The notes beneath the pieces were generated by a model. It saw only the letters and a program-made list of their open reading frames with translations. It had not been told where the DNA came from and searched no databases. Below, one piece after another: positions 1 through 7,838 of a DNA stretch of 64,000 nt. The stretch's first letter is position 1, and each line of letters starts with the position of its first letter. Both the position numbers and the translations under genes were made by a program. The stretch comes from Candidatus Kaistella beijingensis. GTDB taxonomy: Bacteria > Bacteroidota > Bacteroidia > Flavobacteriales > Weeksellaceae. Where the stretch lies: assembly GCF_020084865.1 (NCBI RefSeq), contig NZ_CP071953.1, positions 2,728,001 to 2,792,000 of the forward strand. Reading direction: 5' to 3'.

Positions 1-6
1 TTTTTT

Positions 7-26
7 GGACAGATCACGATCTGTCC
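7..26. repeat. Palindromic intergenic element, copy 1
   Basis: A 20-bp perfect hairpin (9-bp arms GGACAGATC and GATCTGTCC, 2-nt loop) followed by CTAC. A near-identical version, with one arm mismatch, lies in the opposite sense at 20900-20919. The following bases to about 85 are low-complexity CTGCAACC/TGCACCA words with no gene. Two copies in unrelated intergenic regions suggest a small dispersed repeat; its role is unknown. Confidence 0.6.
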
Positions 27-88
27 CTACAAGAATCGCAATAATGCAACAATCTGCAACCTGCACCAATTGCACCATGCACCAAAAT

Positions 89-1318
89 TTAATTATACTT
101 AATCGCCTTCACCGGAGAAATCTTGCTGATCAGATAACTTGGCAAAATCAGTGCGACAGCAGAAACGATGAGGATTCCAATAGAAATGGCGAGAATATAA
201 AGAGGATTCAAATCTACGGGAACTACACTCAAATAGTAATTCTCGGGATTTAATTTGATGATCCCGAAATATTTTTGAATCAGCAGGAATCCAATTCCGA
301 TCAGATTTCCGAAAACCAATCCCGGAATCATGATCAGCAAAGTGTAATTGATGAAAATGGTTCGGATTTGTCCGTTACTTGCGCCCAAAGTTTTCAGCAT
401 TCCGATGGAATTGGTTCGCTCGATAATCAAAATCAGCAAAACCATCACAATATTGATAATTACCACAACAAGCATAATGATGATGATCAACGCAATATTG
501 GTGTCGAATATCGCAATGAAATCCATGATTTGCGGATATTGATCAGTTGCTTTTACGGTATAATTTTTATAGCCCACCAATTTGTCCACAAGTGGTGCAT
601 CTTCATCAATGTCATTAATATTTTTTAGAAAAACATCGATTCCGCCTATTTCCTTTCCTTGAAAACCCTGTATTTTTCTAGCATGATTGATTCCGCCGAT
701 GACGAAAAGTTCGTCAATCATTTTGATATCTGTTTTGTAAATTCCAACAACCTGAAATTTTCTATAGAGCGGACTTTGGTTTTCTTTGGAAAAAATGGCG
801 ACAATGCTGTCTTTCACATTCAAATGAAGATCAGACGCTAACTTTTGCGAAATGGCAATTCCGTAGTTGAAAACACCTTCTTTTACTATTGGAGTTTTAC
901 CTTCAATCAAAAATTTTTTAAACCTTTCATGGTCAAAATCGGGGCCAATTCCTTTAAAGATAATTCCGGCAAAATTATGTTCGTTACGCAGAATTCCACT
1001 TACGGAAACGTATTTCTGCATATTTGCCACATCGGGTAATTCCTTGATTTTTTGAATTTGAAGTCCTTCCGTACTTAAAGGTGAGGAGTTATAAGAATTG
1101 TTCGACTGTTTGGATTTAATGGAAATATGTCCCGAAAAATCCGCCATTCGCTCTTTAATCGCCCGTTTCGAACCCAATCCTGTAGAAACCGTAATTAAAG
1201 AAACAATCACTCCTAAAGCTACGGAAAGCCGACCAATAAAGACAATAATCCGTGAAAGATTATTTTTGTTATCTTTGGAAAAAGCAATTTTTTTAGAAAA
1301 ATATAACGGAAACTTCAA
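89..1318 (-). CDS. ABC transporter permease, FtsX/LolC-LolE type
   Basis: Inner-membrane permease of the MacB/LolCDE family, which in other bacteria drives lipoprotein release or envelope export with a separate ATPase. It shows one N-terminal membrane segment (around IVFIGRLSVALGVIVSLIT), a long periplasmic domain, and an FtsX domain of three membrane segments at the C-terminus with the conserved turn IERTNSIGMLKTLGAS. No ATPase gene is adjacent. Start: a TTG at 1318 gives 409 residues beginning LKFPLYFSKKIAFSK, where this family usually starts. An ATG at 1369 would add 17 residues and overlap the divergent gene by 47 bp. The family call is firm; the cargo is unknown. Confidence 0.82.
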   Translation of the reverse strand: MKFPLYFSKKIAFSKDNKNNLSRIIVFIGRLSVALGVIVSLITVSTGLGSKRAIKERMADFSGHISIKSKQSNNSYNSSPLSTEGLQIQKIKELPDVANMQKYVSVSGILRNEHNFAGIIFKGIGPDFDHERFKKFLIEGKTPIVKEGVFNYGIAISQKLASDLHLNVKDSIVAIFSKENQSPLYRKFQVVGIYKTDIKMIDELFVIGGINHARKIQGFQGKEIGGIDVFLKNINDIDEDAPLVDKLVGYKNYTVKATDQYPQIMDFIAIFDTNIALIIIIMLVVVIINIVMVLLILIIERTNSIGMLKTLGASNGQIRTIFINYTLLIMIPGLVFGNLIGIGFLLIQKYFGIIKLNPENYYLSVVPVDLNPLYILAISIGILIVSAVALILPSYLISKISPVKAIKYN

Positions 1319-1322
1319 GCGG

Positions 1323-2519
1323 ATGAATTTAGCCCTCAAAATTAAAGATTTATTTCTGATTGTCCTCATTTATTTCGGTTTTTGCCAACCAAATTTTGCA
1401 CAAAACATCGATAAAAACTGTTTTAAAACAGGAGCAGATCGCCCTGAATTGTATCTTCCCTTTCTTGAAAACAAAACCATCGCGGTTGTCACCAATCAAA
1501 CCGGATTGCTGAAAGACAAAACATTTCTGGTGGATTTTTTGGTGAAAAAAAATATTAAAATCAAAACGATTTTCGCTCCTGAACACGGTTTTCGTGGCGA
1601 TGCAGATGCAGGTGAACACGTGAAAAACGGAGTGGATTCTAAAACCGGAATTCCGATTGTTTCCCTTTATGGAAGTAATAAAAAGCCAACTTCCGAACAA
1701 TTAAAAGGAATTGATTTGGTTTTGTTTGATATTCAAGATGTTGGAGTTCGGTTTTACACCTATATTTCGACTTTGACTTATGTAATGGAAGCCGGAGCGG
1801 AAAATAACGTGGAAGTCATCGTTCTGGACCGACCAAATCCACACGACGGTTATATTGACGGTCCGGTTTTGAAAGACCAATGGAAAAGTTTCGTGGGAAT
1901 GCACAACGTTCCAATAGTTTACGGTTTGACGATTGGTGAATACGGAAAAATGGTGAATGGCGAAAAGTGGCTGAAGAACGGAGTACAAGCAAAATATACC
2001 TTGATTCCGATGCAGGGATATCACAAAAAACAACGTTACGAAATTTCCGATAAACCGTCGCCGAACTTGCCGAATGATAAGTCGATCAACCTTTATCCGA
2101 GTTTGTGTTTTTTTGAGGGAACTCAAGTTTCTGTTGGAAGGGGAACCACTTTACCTTTTCAGATTTATGGTTCGCCCTGGACGAAAAACTTGCCCTATCA
2201 ATTTACGCCAAAACCAACTTCCGGAGCGAAAGATCCTTTCTTAAATGGAAAACTTTGCTTCGGAGAAAATCTTTCAACTTATTTACATGATTTGAGGGAA
2301 CTTAATTTAGATTGGCTATTAAATGCATATAAAAACTACAAAAATTCGCAACAGGATTTCTTCCTGAAAAATTTATTCTTCGATAAATTGGCTGGAACCG
2401 ATGAGTTGAGGAAACAAATCATTGCGGGAAAATCTGAGAATGAAATTAAAGAATCGTGGAAAAGCGATTTGGAGAAATTTCAGAAAATTCGTGCGAAATA
2501 TGTGGTTTATGAGGATTGA
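1323..2519 (+). CDS. namZ: DUF1343 exo-beta-N-acetylmuramidase (NamZ-like), secreted
   Basis: Predicted 398-residue secreted glycoside hydrolase of the DUF1343 family, whose characterised member NamZ removes terminal N-acetylmuramic acid from peptidoglycan fragments. A signal peptide (about residues 1-27, ending FAQ) precedes the domain. Conserved blocks seen are APEHGFRGDADAGE, FDIQDVGVRFYTYIS and LDRPNPHDG. The ATG at 1323 is chosen because the signal peptide begins there; an upstream in-frame ATG at 1098 lies inside the opposing permease gene. Only four bases separate this start from the TTG start of the divergent permease, so each promoter must lie inside the other gene's 5' end. A possible -7 box TATCTTTG is at 1270-1277, without a clear -33 partner. 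A role in cell-wall sugar recycling is inferred from the family. Confidence 0.85.
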   Translation: MNLALKIKDLFLIVLIYFGFCQPNFAQNIDKNCFKTGADRPELYLPFLENKTIAVVTNQTGLLKDKTFLVDFLVKKNIKIKTIFAPEHGFRGDADAGEHVKNGVDSKTGIPIVSLYGSNKKPTSEQLKGIDLVLFDIQDVGVRFYTYISTLTYVMEAGAENNVEVIVLDRPNPHDGYIDGPVLKDQWKSFVGMHNVPIVYGLTIGEYGKMVNGEKWLKNGVQAKYTLIPMQGYHKKQRYEISDKPSPNLPNDKSINLYPSLCFFEGTQVSVGRGTTLPFQIYGSPWTKNLPYQFTPKPTSGAKDPFLNGKLCFGENLSTYLHDLRELNLDWLLNAYKNYKNSQQDFFLKNLFFDKLAGTDELRKQIIAGKSENEIKESWKSDLEKFQKIRAKYVVYED

Positions 2520-2537
2520 GTTGAGGTGATTTGCCTT

Positions 2538-2646
2538 CGCAGTGAATTTCTTTCAGAATGAATTTCTTTCAGAGTGAATTTCTTTCGCAGTGAATTTCTT
2601 TCAGAGTGAATTTCTTTCAGAGTGAATTTCTTTCAGAGTGAATTTC
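2538..2646. repeat. Tandem 16-bp repeat, about 6.8 copies
   Basis: Six full copies and one partial copy of a 16-bp unit, consensus CAGAGTGAATTTCTTT, with variants beginning CGCAGTG or CAGAATG. Copies start at 2538, 2554, 2570, 2586, 2602, 2618 and 2634. It lies just after the DUF1343 stop and is followed by related words (AATTCACCATTC, AATTGACAGCGAAGC) up to the end of the next gene. There are no spacers, so it is not CRISPR. The same words recur in other gaps (19985-20030, 23080-23127, 26285-26325, 35580-35690). Confidence 0.9.
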
Positions 2647-2746
2647 AAATTCATTAAATGTCTTTGAATTGCTAAAAATTCACCATTCCTGCGAAGAAAA
2701 TTCACCGTTCACCGACGCAGTCGAATTGACAGCGAAGCTTGGTCAC

Positions 2747-5700
2747 TTAAAAAGACGCCTTCACCTGCATCGAACCAATATGAATCGTTCTTTCGCCAGA
2801 ATTCCTACCTTCATAATTCACATTCAATTGAATCAACGAACTGATCGCCTGTTGAAAGAAAACGCTCCAAACCTGGTTTTTGCCCGGCTTTAATCCGTCC
2901 AACATTTGATTTCCGACCAAAGAAAAATTGTTCCCTGTGAAATTATTGTTGATGAACGAGAAACTTCCGCGAACTGAGGTTCTCTTTCTGTCCCACTGCA
3001 AACTTCCCGTTAAATCGAAGGTTTTCAAAAATTCTTCTCCGTCTGTTCTTTTCTTTTGCCTTAATGCAGAAGATAACTCAGCTTGGATGGTTTCCGTCAA
3101 TTTATAAGTCGCTTTCGGCTTCGTTTCAAAATTATTTAAAAGATAATCTCTCGTCTTGAAAAGTTGCGACGAATTGGAAATATGATGAACTGAATTTTCC
3201 CAATCCAACCTGAAATCTTTATTGAACCAATATCCGATGTTTAGAAAATTTGAAGTTTGCGAACGTTCTTCATTACTAAAGTTGGCATTAATCAAATTGT
3301 CATTTTTAATGAAACGGTAACTTCCGTTCCAACCCGATTTGTCGGTAGGATTGAATTGCGCCGAAGCCAAAATATTTTGATTTTTCAGGATTTGGTCTTC
3401 ATTTTTCTCGAATGGATTCAAAACCAAAACTTTTTCTTTTTTGTAGAAAGAATTTTGCGAATTCAAAGAAATATTTAAGTTCCAACGCTTTAAAAATTTA
3501 TTTTCAGAATTGAAAACCACCGATGGATTCACAAACAAAGCCAACTGCATTTTATTTTTATTGGAAGGAATATAATTCACCGTGTTCGTGTAAACTCTGA
3601 TGTACTGCGCCAAATCGGCATATTCCGCAATTTCAAATTCGTCGAGTTGTTGAATTCCGTCGCCGTTGTAGTCGGTCCATTTGTAAATTCCCTGTCCGTC
3701 GGTAACTTTGATGTATTGAAATTCCCGTTGTGCTTCCTGCCCGTTTCCGAGTTCGTAAAATGCCTGCAAACGCATTCCGTTTCTGAAAAGTTGCTGATTG
3801 TATAAAATATTTCCCACCACAAAATCCTGATTGAACTTGTTGGCAAAATTTTGTTCTTGATAAAAGAGTTTTCGATAATGAATCAACGCATTCAATGTGG
3901 TTTTTTCGGTTTTGATGATTTGACTTTCCGCCATTAAACCCAAAATTTGGTTCATGTTTTCCAGAGAATTGTTTCGCACGGAATCATTATCACGGAAATA
4001 CATTTTAGTTAAAAGTTTTGTTCGTGCCGAATCACCGATTTTTTTCTGTACAAAAATTTCTTTCCAGCTGTAACTTGAAACGTCGAGCTGATTGGTTTGA
4101 TTGAAGTTTTTCAGGTTGTGTTCCACACTTCCGCCGATTGCCCAACTTCCTTTTTCGCCGATTCTTTCAGCGATAATTCCGCCACGAACGAATTTGGTGT
4201 TTTGCAAAGTTGCTTTGGTGTCGAGGTAGGAGAAATTTCCTTTGGTGTTGAATTTCCCTTTTATCCAACCAAAATCCAAATCGTTTTTAATTCCTTTATA
4301 GGAATCTTTTTCGTCCAAATAATTGATTCGGTAGTTTAAAAATGAAAGATTTTTCCATTGATTTAAAAAGCTAAAAATCAAACGGTTTTGGGTGATTTTA
4401 TTGAACTCCGAGTTTAAATTAAAATCCCTTGAAAACTCAACGTCATTAATTCTGTCGAGAATATGAAACTGCGAATTGATGTGCTGAAATTCAAAACTCG
4501 GCGTTCCTTTCCAATTGTTTTTCGTAAACGTTTTGTTCCCGAAAATTCTTCCTGCATAACCGATATTTTGATTGGCATCTTTTGAAGAAAATAAGTTCAC
4601 ATCGAAATTGCTCAATGAAAAATCCGCCCCGATTTTTCCCTCATTTAAAAGAATTTCGGTATTTGCCGAAAAAACCTGAGATTTTTGTGGAGCGGGTAAC
4701 TTTCGAACCGCCTTGTAATCGCCGAGATTGTTTCCCACATATTCGAAAACCCGACCGTTATTGGTAGTTTGTTTCAGTCTGTAATCTCCCAAATTCTGCC
4801 CGAAATAGGTAAACGCAACCTGATAAAGGGTTTGAGTTTGATCGGTAGAAAATTCATAATAATTTCCGTTCGGATTTTGAATTAATTGATAAAGTATTTT
4901 GTTGACATCGTACTCCGAAACGGTTCCTGAAGGTGCATACATTAAATCGGGATTGTTTCCTGCATTGGCTAAAATCTGTTCGTCTTCTTTGGAAAGATTT
5001 AAGGAAAGCGGGGCATTTTTATTATCGTTTTCCATAAACCAATTGAACCCGAATTTGGCTTTTTCCCTTTCATGTCGAATTCCGCCCGTTACTAAAAATC
5101 GGTTGTAATTTCGGTTGGTATAATTATAGGAAATGGTGATGAAATTTTGTTTAAAAATAGGCCGATAACTCGTGAAAGTAATTTCTCCTGTGTTGTAATT
5201 GATGACATAATCTTGGTTTTCGCCACGCTTCATTAATATTCCATCAATAAAAACCTGTTCAGAGCCAGAAATAATCGTGATGAATTGTTCGCCGTTTTTT
5301 CCATTCAATCGATACGGTCCTTGATTTCCTTCCACGCCCTGAAAACGAGTTCTGTGAAATTCACTTCTCGCAACTCCGGCGGAAACATCCACGAAAGTTT
5401 TGTTAATGTTCCCAAATTGGGTTTCAAATTCCAAACCCATGCTTCGTCGTTGGAATCGGCCGAAATAGGTTTTTTCATCCAGCAAATCCAAATGTCCGGC
5501 TCTTAGGATTGATTTGTCTTTAATATTAAGCTGGATATAAATTTTGTCGAATTCTTCCAAAGTCTGCGTGTAACCATCGGCTTGAATCGGGAGATTGTGG
5601 TCTGAAATGCTCGCCAGAACGGAAACATCCTTCGAAAGTTTACCTGTAATCTGCAAATCCATCGAGCTTTGCACGCTTTGTCCTTGATTATTCCCGAAAG

Positions 5701-5980
5701 TAATTCCACGAATGATCGAACCTTTCGAGTTCAAATCTCCTAAAATATTGGAACGGGTATTTTTCACCAAAACGCCTTCATCCAAAATAACTTTGTTTTG
5801 AGTTCGGATAAAGTCGAGCGTATCTTTCGAGAAAACATCTTTATTGATTTTTGCAGCGATGATTGAGTCTCTTTTTACCGAATCTTCCGGAATGTTTGGA
5901 TTTTTCCACGTGAAAATTTGGGCATTAATCAAGCTTAATACTGAAAAGATAAAGAAAAAAGAAAATATTTTTTTAGCCAA
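2747..5980 (-). CDS. Large outer-membrane beta-barrel protein (SprA-like segment), function unknown
   Basis: A 1077-residue exported protein. It has a signal peptide (about residues 1-21, ending LINAQ), then a region around residues 85-160 containing GSIIRGITFGNNQGQSVQSS and a SGKLSKDV/LASISDHNLPIQ-type stretch that recalls Bacteroidota SprA-type surface proteins. It is followed by many alternating beta-strand segments and ends in a phenylalanine (VKASF), as outer-membrane barrels often do. A DYNGDGIQQLDEFE loop near residue 740 looks like an EF-hand or dockerin-type calcium loop. The start is TTG at 5980; no ATG is available before the signal peptide. It stands alone between a repeat region and the T9SS substrates. 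The barrel call is inference; no precise function is recognised. Confidence 0.7.
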   Translation of the reverse strand: MAKKIFSFFFIFSVLSLINAQIFTWKNPNIPEDSVKRDSIIAAKINKDVFSKDTLDFIRTQNKVILDEGVLVKNTRSNILGDLNSKGSIIRGITFGNNQGQSVQSSMDLQITGKLSKDVSVLASISDHNLPIQADGYTQTLEEFDKIYIQLNIKDKSILRAGHLDLLDEKTYFGRFQRRSMGLEFETQFGNINKTFVDVSAGVARSEFHRTRFQGVEGNQGPYRLNGKNGEQFITIISGSEQVFIDGILMKRGENQDYVINYNTGEITFTSYRPIFKQNFITISYNYTNRNYNRFLVTGGIRHEREKAKFGFNWFMENDNKNAPLSLNLSKEDEQILANAGNNPDLMYAPSGTVSEYDVNKILYQLIQNPNGNYYEFSTDQTQTLYQVAFTYFGQNLGDYRLKQTTNNGRVFEYVGNNLGDYKAVRKLPAPQKSQVFSANTEILLNEGKIGADFSLSNFDVNLFSSKDANQNIGYAGRIFGNKTFTKNNWKGTPSFEFQHINSQFHILDRINDVEFSRDFNLNSEFNKITQNRLIFSFLNQWKNLSFLNYRINYLDEKDSYKGIKNDLDFGWIKGKFNTKGNFSYLDTKATLQNTKFVRGGIIAERIGEKGSWAIGGSVEHNLKNFNQTNQLDVSSYSWKEIFVQKKIGDSARTKLLTKMYFRDNDSVRNNSLENMNQILGLMAESQIIKTEKTTLNALIHYRKLFYQEQNFANKFNQDFVVGNILYNQQLFRNGMRLQAFYELGNGQEAQREFQYIKVTDGQGIYKWTDYNGDGIQQLDEFEIAEYADLAQYIRVYTNTVNYIPSNKNKMQLALFVNPSVVFNSENKFLKRWNLNISLNSQNSFYKKEKVLVLNPFEKNEDQILKNQNILASAQFNPTDKSGWNGSYRFIKNDNLINANFSNEERSQTSNFLNIGYWFNKDFRLDWENSVHHISNSSQLFKTRDYLLNNFETKPKATYKLTETIQAELSSALRQKKRTDGEEFLKTFDLTGSLQWDRKRTSVRGSFSFINNNFTGNNFSLVGNQMLDGLKPGKNQVWSVFFQQAISSLIQLNVNYEGRNSGERTIHIGSMQVKASF

Positions 5981-6133
5981 AATCTCTGCAAAACCGTTGT
6001 GTAAAAGTAACGAAAAACTGCTTTTAAAATTGTTATTGAAGTCTTAATAATTATTTAACCTAATAATTATGACATTAATAAAAAACGTTGTATTTTTGGG
6101 TCATAAATTATTAATAATTAAATTTTTAAAACA

Positions 6134-6871
6134 ATGAAAAAACTTTATTCATTATTCGCAGCGATAGTTTTGGCTGCAACAGTTAATGCTCAAACGACGG
6201 CAACGTAAACTTTTTCTGGAGCAAATCAATCGGAAGTATTGTCTGGAACAATTGATTCAAACCTTACTTTTGTGACGGCTAAAGGAACTTCTGCACAGTC
6301 TCCAACATTTTATACCGCAGCTCCTGCAGGTGTTCGAATCTATTCGGACAGAGCGACAGGAGACGGTAATTCTTTCACTATTTCAGTAGCAACAGGTTAT
6401 GAGATTACTGGATTGTCTTTTACAGCAGTAGCAAGCTATAACCCAACTGTAACTTACAGCGTTGATGGTGGCGCTTTTGCAACGATGCCAAAAAGCACAA
6501 ACGATTACACACTTTCTGGAATTGCTGCAGCAAGTACATTAACTTTCAAAAATGCCCATCTTGGTGGGACAAGTAACATTCAGTTGCGTATTCCTTCTTT
6601 CACCGTTACTTATAGACCAACCTCTTCAATGGCGGTAGGAAACGTAAACGCTGCAAAAGTAAACTTGGTGAAAAATACCGTTGTTGACAACAATATTTTA
6701 TTCTCTGCAAAAGCTTATGTGAAAGTAATTTCAATGAACGGACAGGTTGTGAAATCTGCTTCTGTAAACGAAAACACTTCTTTAAATGTTGCAGATTTAG
6801 CAAAAGGAATGTACATCGTAACAGGAACTGTAAACGGAAAAGCAGTATCTGAAAAGATTATCAAAAAATAA
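6134..6871 (+). pseudogene. T9SS-sorted secreted protein interrupted by an in-frame stop after the signal peptide
   Basis: ATG at 6134 starts a clean signal peptide (MKKLYSLFAAIVLAATVNAQ). The same frame hits TAA at 6206-6208 (codon 25), then stays open from 6209 to 6871. The downstream part is a beta-rich domain of about 140 residues followed by a type A T9SS C-terminal sorting domain (VKVISMNGQVVKSA..., DLAKGMYIVTG, ending SEKIIKK). The TAA needs only its third base changed to T or C to encode tyrosine, giving TATYTFSG. No frameshift is needed. It may be a recent nonsense pseudogene, a read-through case or a base-call error. A re-start at the TTG at 6239 would give no signal peptide. Confidence 0.8.
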
Positions 6872-6894
6872 TTTTAATAAATTGTTAAATTTTA

Positions 6895-6923
6895 AATACT
6901 TCTCTTTTGGGAAGTATTTTTTT
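6895..6923 (+). terminator. Rho-independent terminator after the interrupted T9SS gene
   Basis: Stem AATACTTCTC / GGGAAGTATT with a TTTT loop, followed by a run of T. A -7-like box TAAATTTG (6925-6932) starts right after it and could serve the next gene, although no well-spaced -33 box is visible. Confidence 0.85.
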
Positions 6924-6969
6924 GTAAATTTGTGTTCTAATTTTTTAATATAATTAAAATCAATTTATT

Positions 6970-7752
6970 ATGAAAAAAATCTTTACAATTTTAGGAATTA
7001 CAGCCGTTGCAGCAGTATCTGCACAAAATTTAATGCCAAATCCAGGATTTGAGGCTTGGACTGGTACGGCTCCAGATGGTTGGTACGTTACAGGTACTAC
7101 AATTGTTCAGGGTACTGGTGCAAATGCACATAGTGGAACTTTTGCAGTTGGAATTACTGCTCCAGCTTCTGCATCAGGTAACAGAACAATCAGTCCAACT
7201 ACCGATATTCCTGTAGATCTTACTAAAACTTACGTGTTTTCAGGATGGTATTTAGACAATACTCCAAATGCGAAATTTAAGTACTGGAATCAATTTAGAA
7301 ATACAGCAGATACAGGTGCAAACGCTATGCAGGCTGCAGATTTTTCTGTAGACTCTCCAGAGTGGAAATTTTTCACTGCGGAGGCTATGCCAAATGCAGG
7401 AGCAACCGTTGCAAGACCAGGTTTAAGAGTTTATGGTGAAAGCGCAACTAACAATGGTGGAGTGATTTATGTTGATGATGTACTTTTTGCAGACAAATCT
7501 ACTATGGCTGTTACTGATGTAAAGTCGTTCGACAAAGCCGTAAAAATGAACACCATCGTTGGGAACGAGTTGAGAGTAATGCTTCCAGAAAGAGCTACGG
7601 TAAATATTTATTCAGCTGAAGGAAGATTGGTAAGCTCAAACAGAGTGAGCAATGGTGAAGCAATCAACACTTCTTCAATGGCGAAAGGAACTTATATCGT
7701 TACTGTAGATAACGGTTCTGCGAAAGTGAGCAGAAAAGTAATCAAAAACTAA
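6970..7752 (+). CDS. T9SS-sorted secreted protein with carbohydrate-binding-like jelly-roll domain
   Basis: A 260-residue exported protein with a signal peptide ending VSAQ near residue 19. A domain of about 150 residues begins NLMPNPGFEAWTG, and its NPGFE / GW / NGGVIYVDDV pattern is typical of CBM4_9-like jelly-roll modules. The C-terminal type A sorting domain (VNIYSAEGRLVSSNRVSNG, MAKGTYIVTVDNG, ending SRKVIKN) targets proteins through the type IX system to the cell surface or outside. There is no catalytic domain. The sorting domain resembles that of the broken gene just upstream, so the two are probably related surface adhesins or binding proteins. The ligand is unknown. Confidence 0.8.
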   Translation: MKKIFTILGITAVAAVSAQNLMPNPGFEAWTGTAPDGWYVTGTTIVQGTGANAHSGTFAVGITAPASASGNRTISPTTDIPVDLTKTYVFSGWYLDNTPNAKFKYWNQFRNTADTGANAMQAADFSVDSPEWKFFTAEAMPNAGATVARPGLRVYGESATNNGGVIYVDDVLFADKSTMAVTDVKSFDKAVKMNTIVGNELRVMLPERATVNIYSAEGRLVSSNRVSNGEAINTSSMAKGTYIVTVDNGSAKVSRKVIKN

Positions 7753-7772
7753 TATTTTTTATAAATATTTTG

Positions 7773-7803
7773 AAAGCCGCTTTTTTCTAAAGCGGCTTTT
7801 TTG
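7773..7803. terminator. Bidirectional terminator between convergent genes
   Basis: Perfect 11-bp stem AAAGCCGCTTT / AAAGCGGCTTT with loop TTTCT and a T run. It can serve the T9SS gene on the plus strand and the convergent protease-like gene on the minus strand. Confidence 0.9.
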
Positions 7804-7838
7804 TTGATATTGGCATCAATCACCCAACATCAGGTTTC

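Noticed and set aside
2538-2646. Regular 16-bp repeats, considered as CRISPR
   Set aside because: The units are contiguous with no unique spacers, are far shorter than CRISPR repeats, and no cas genes are present.
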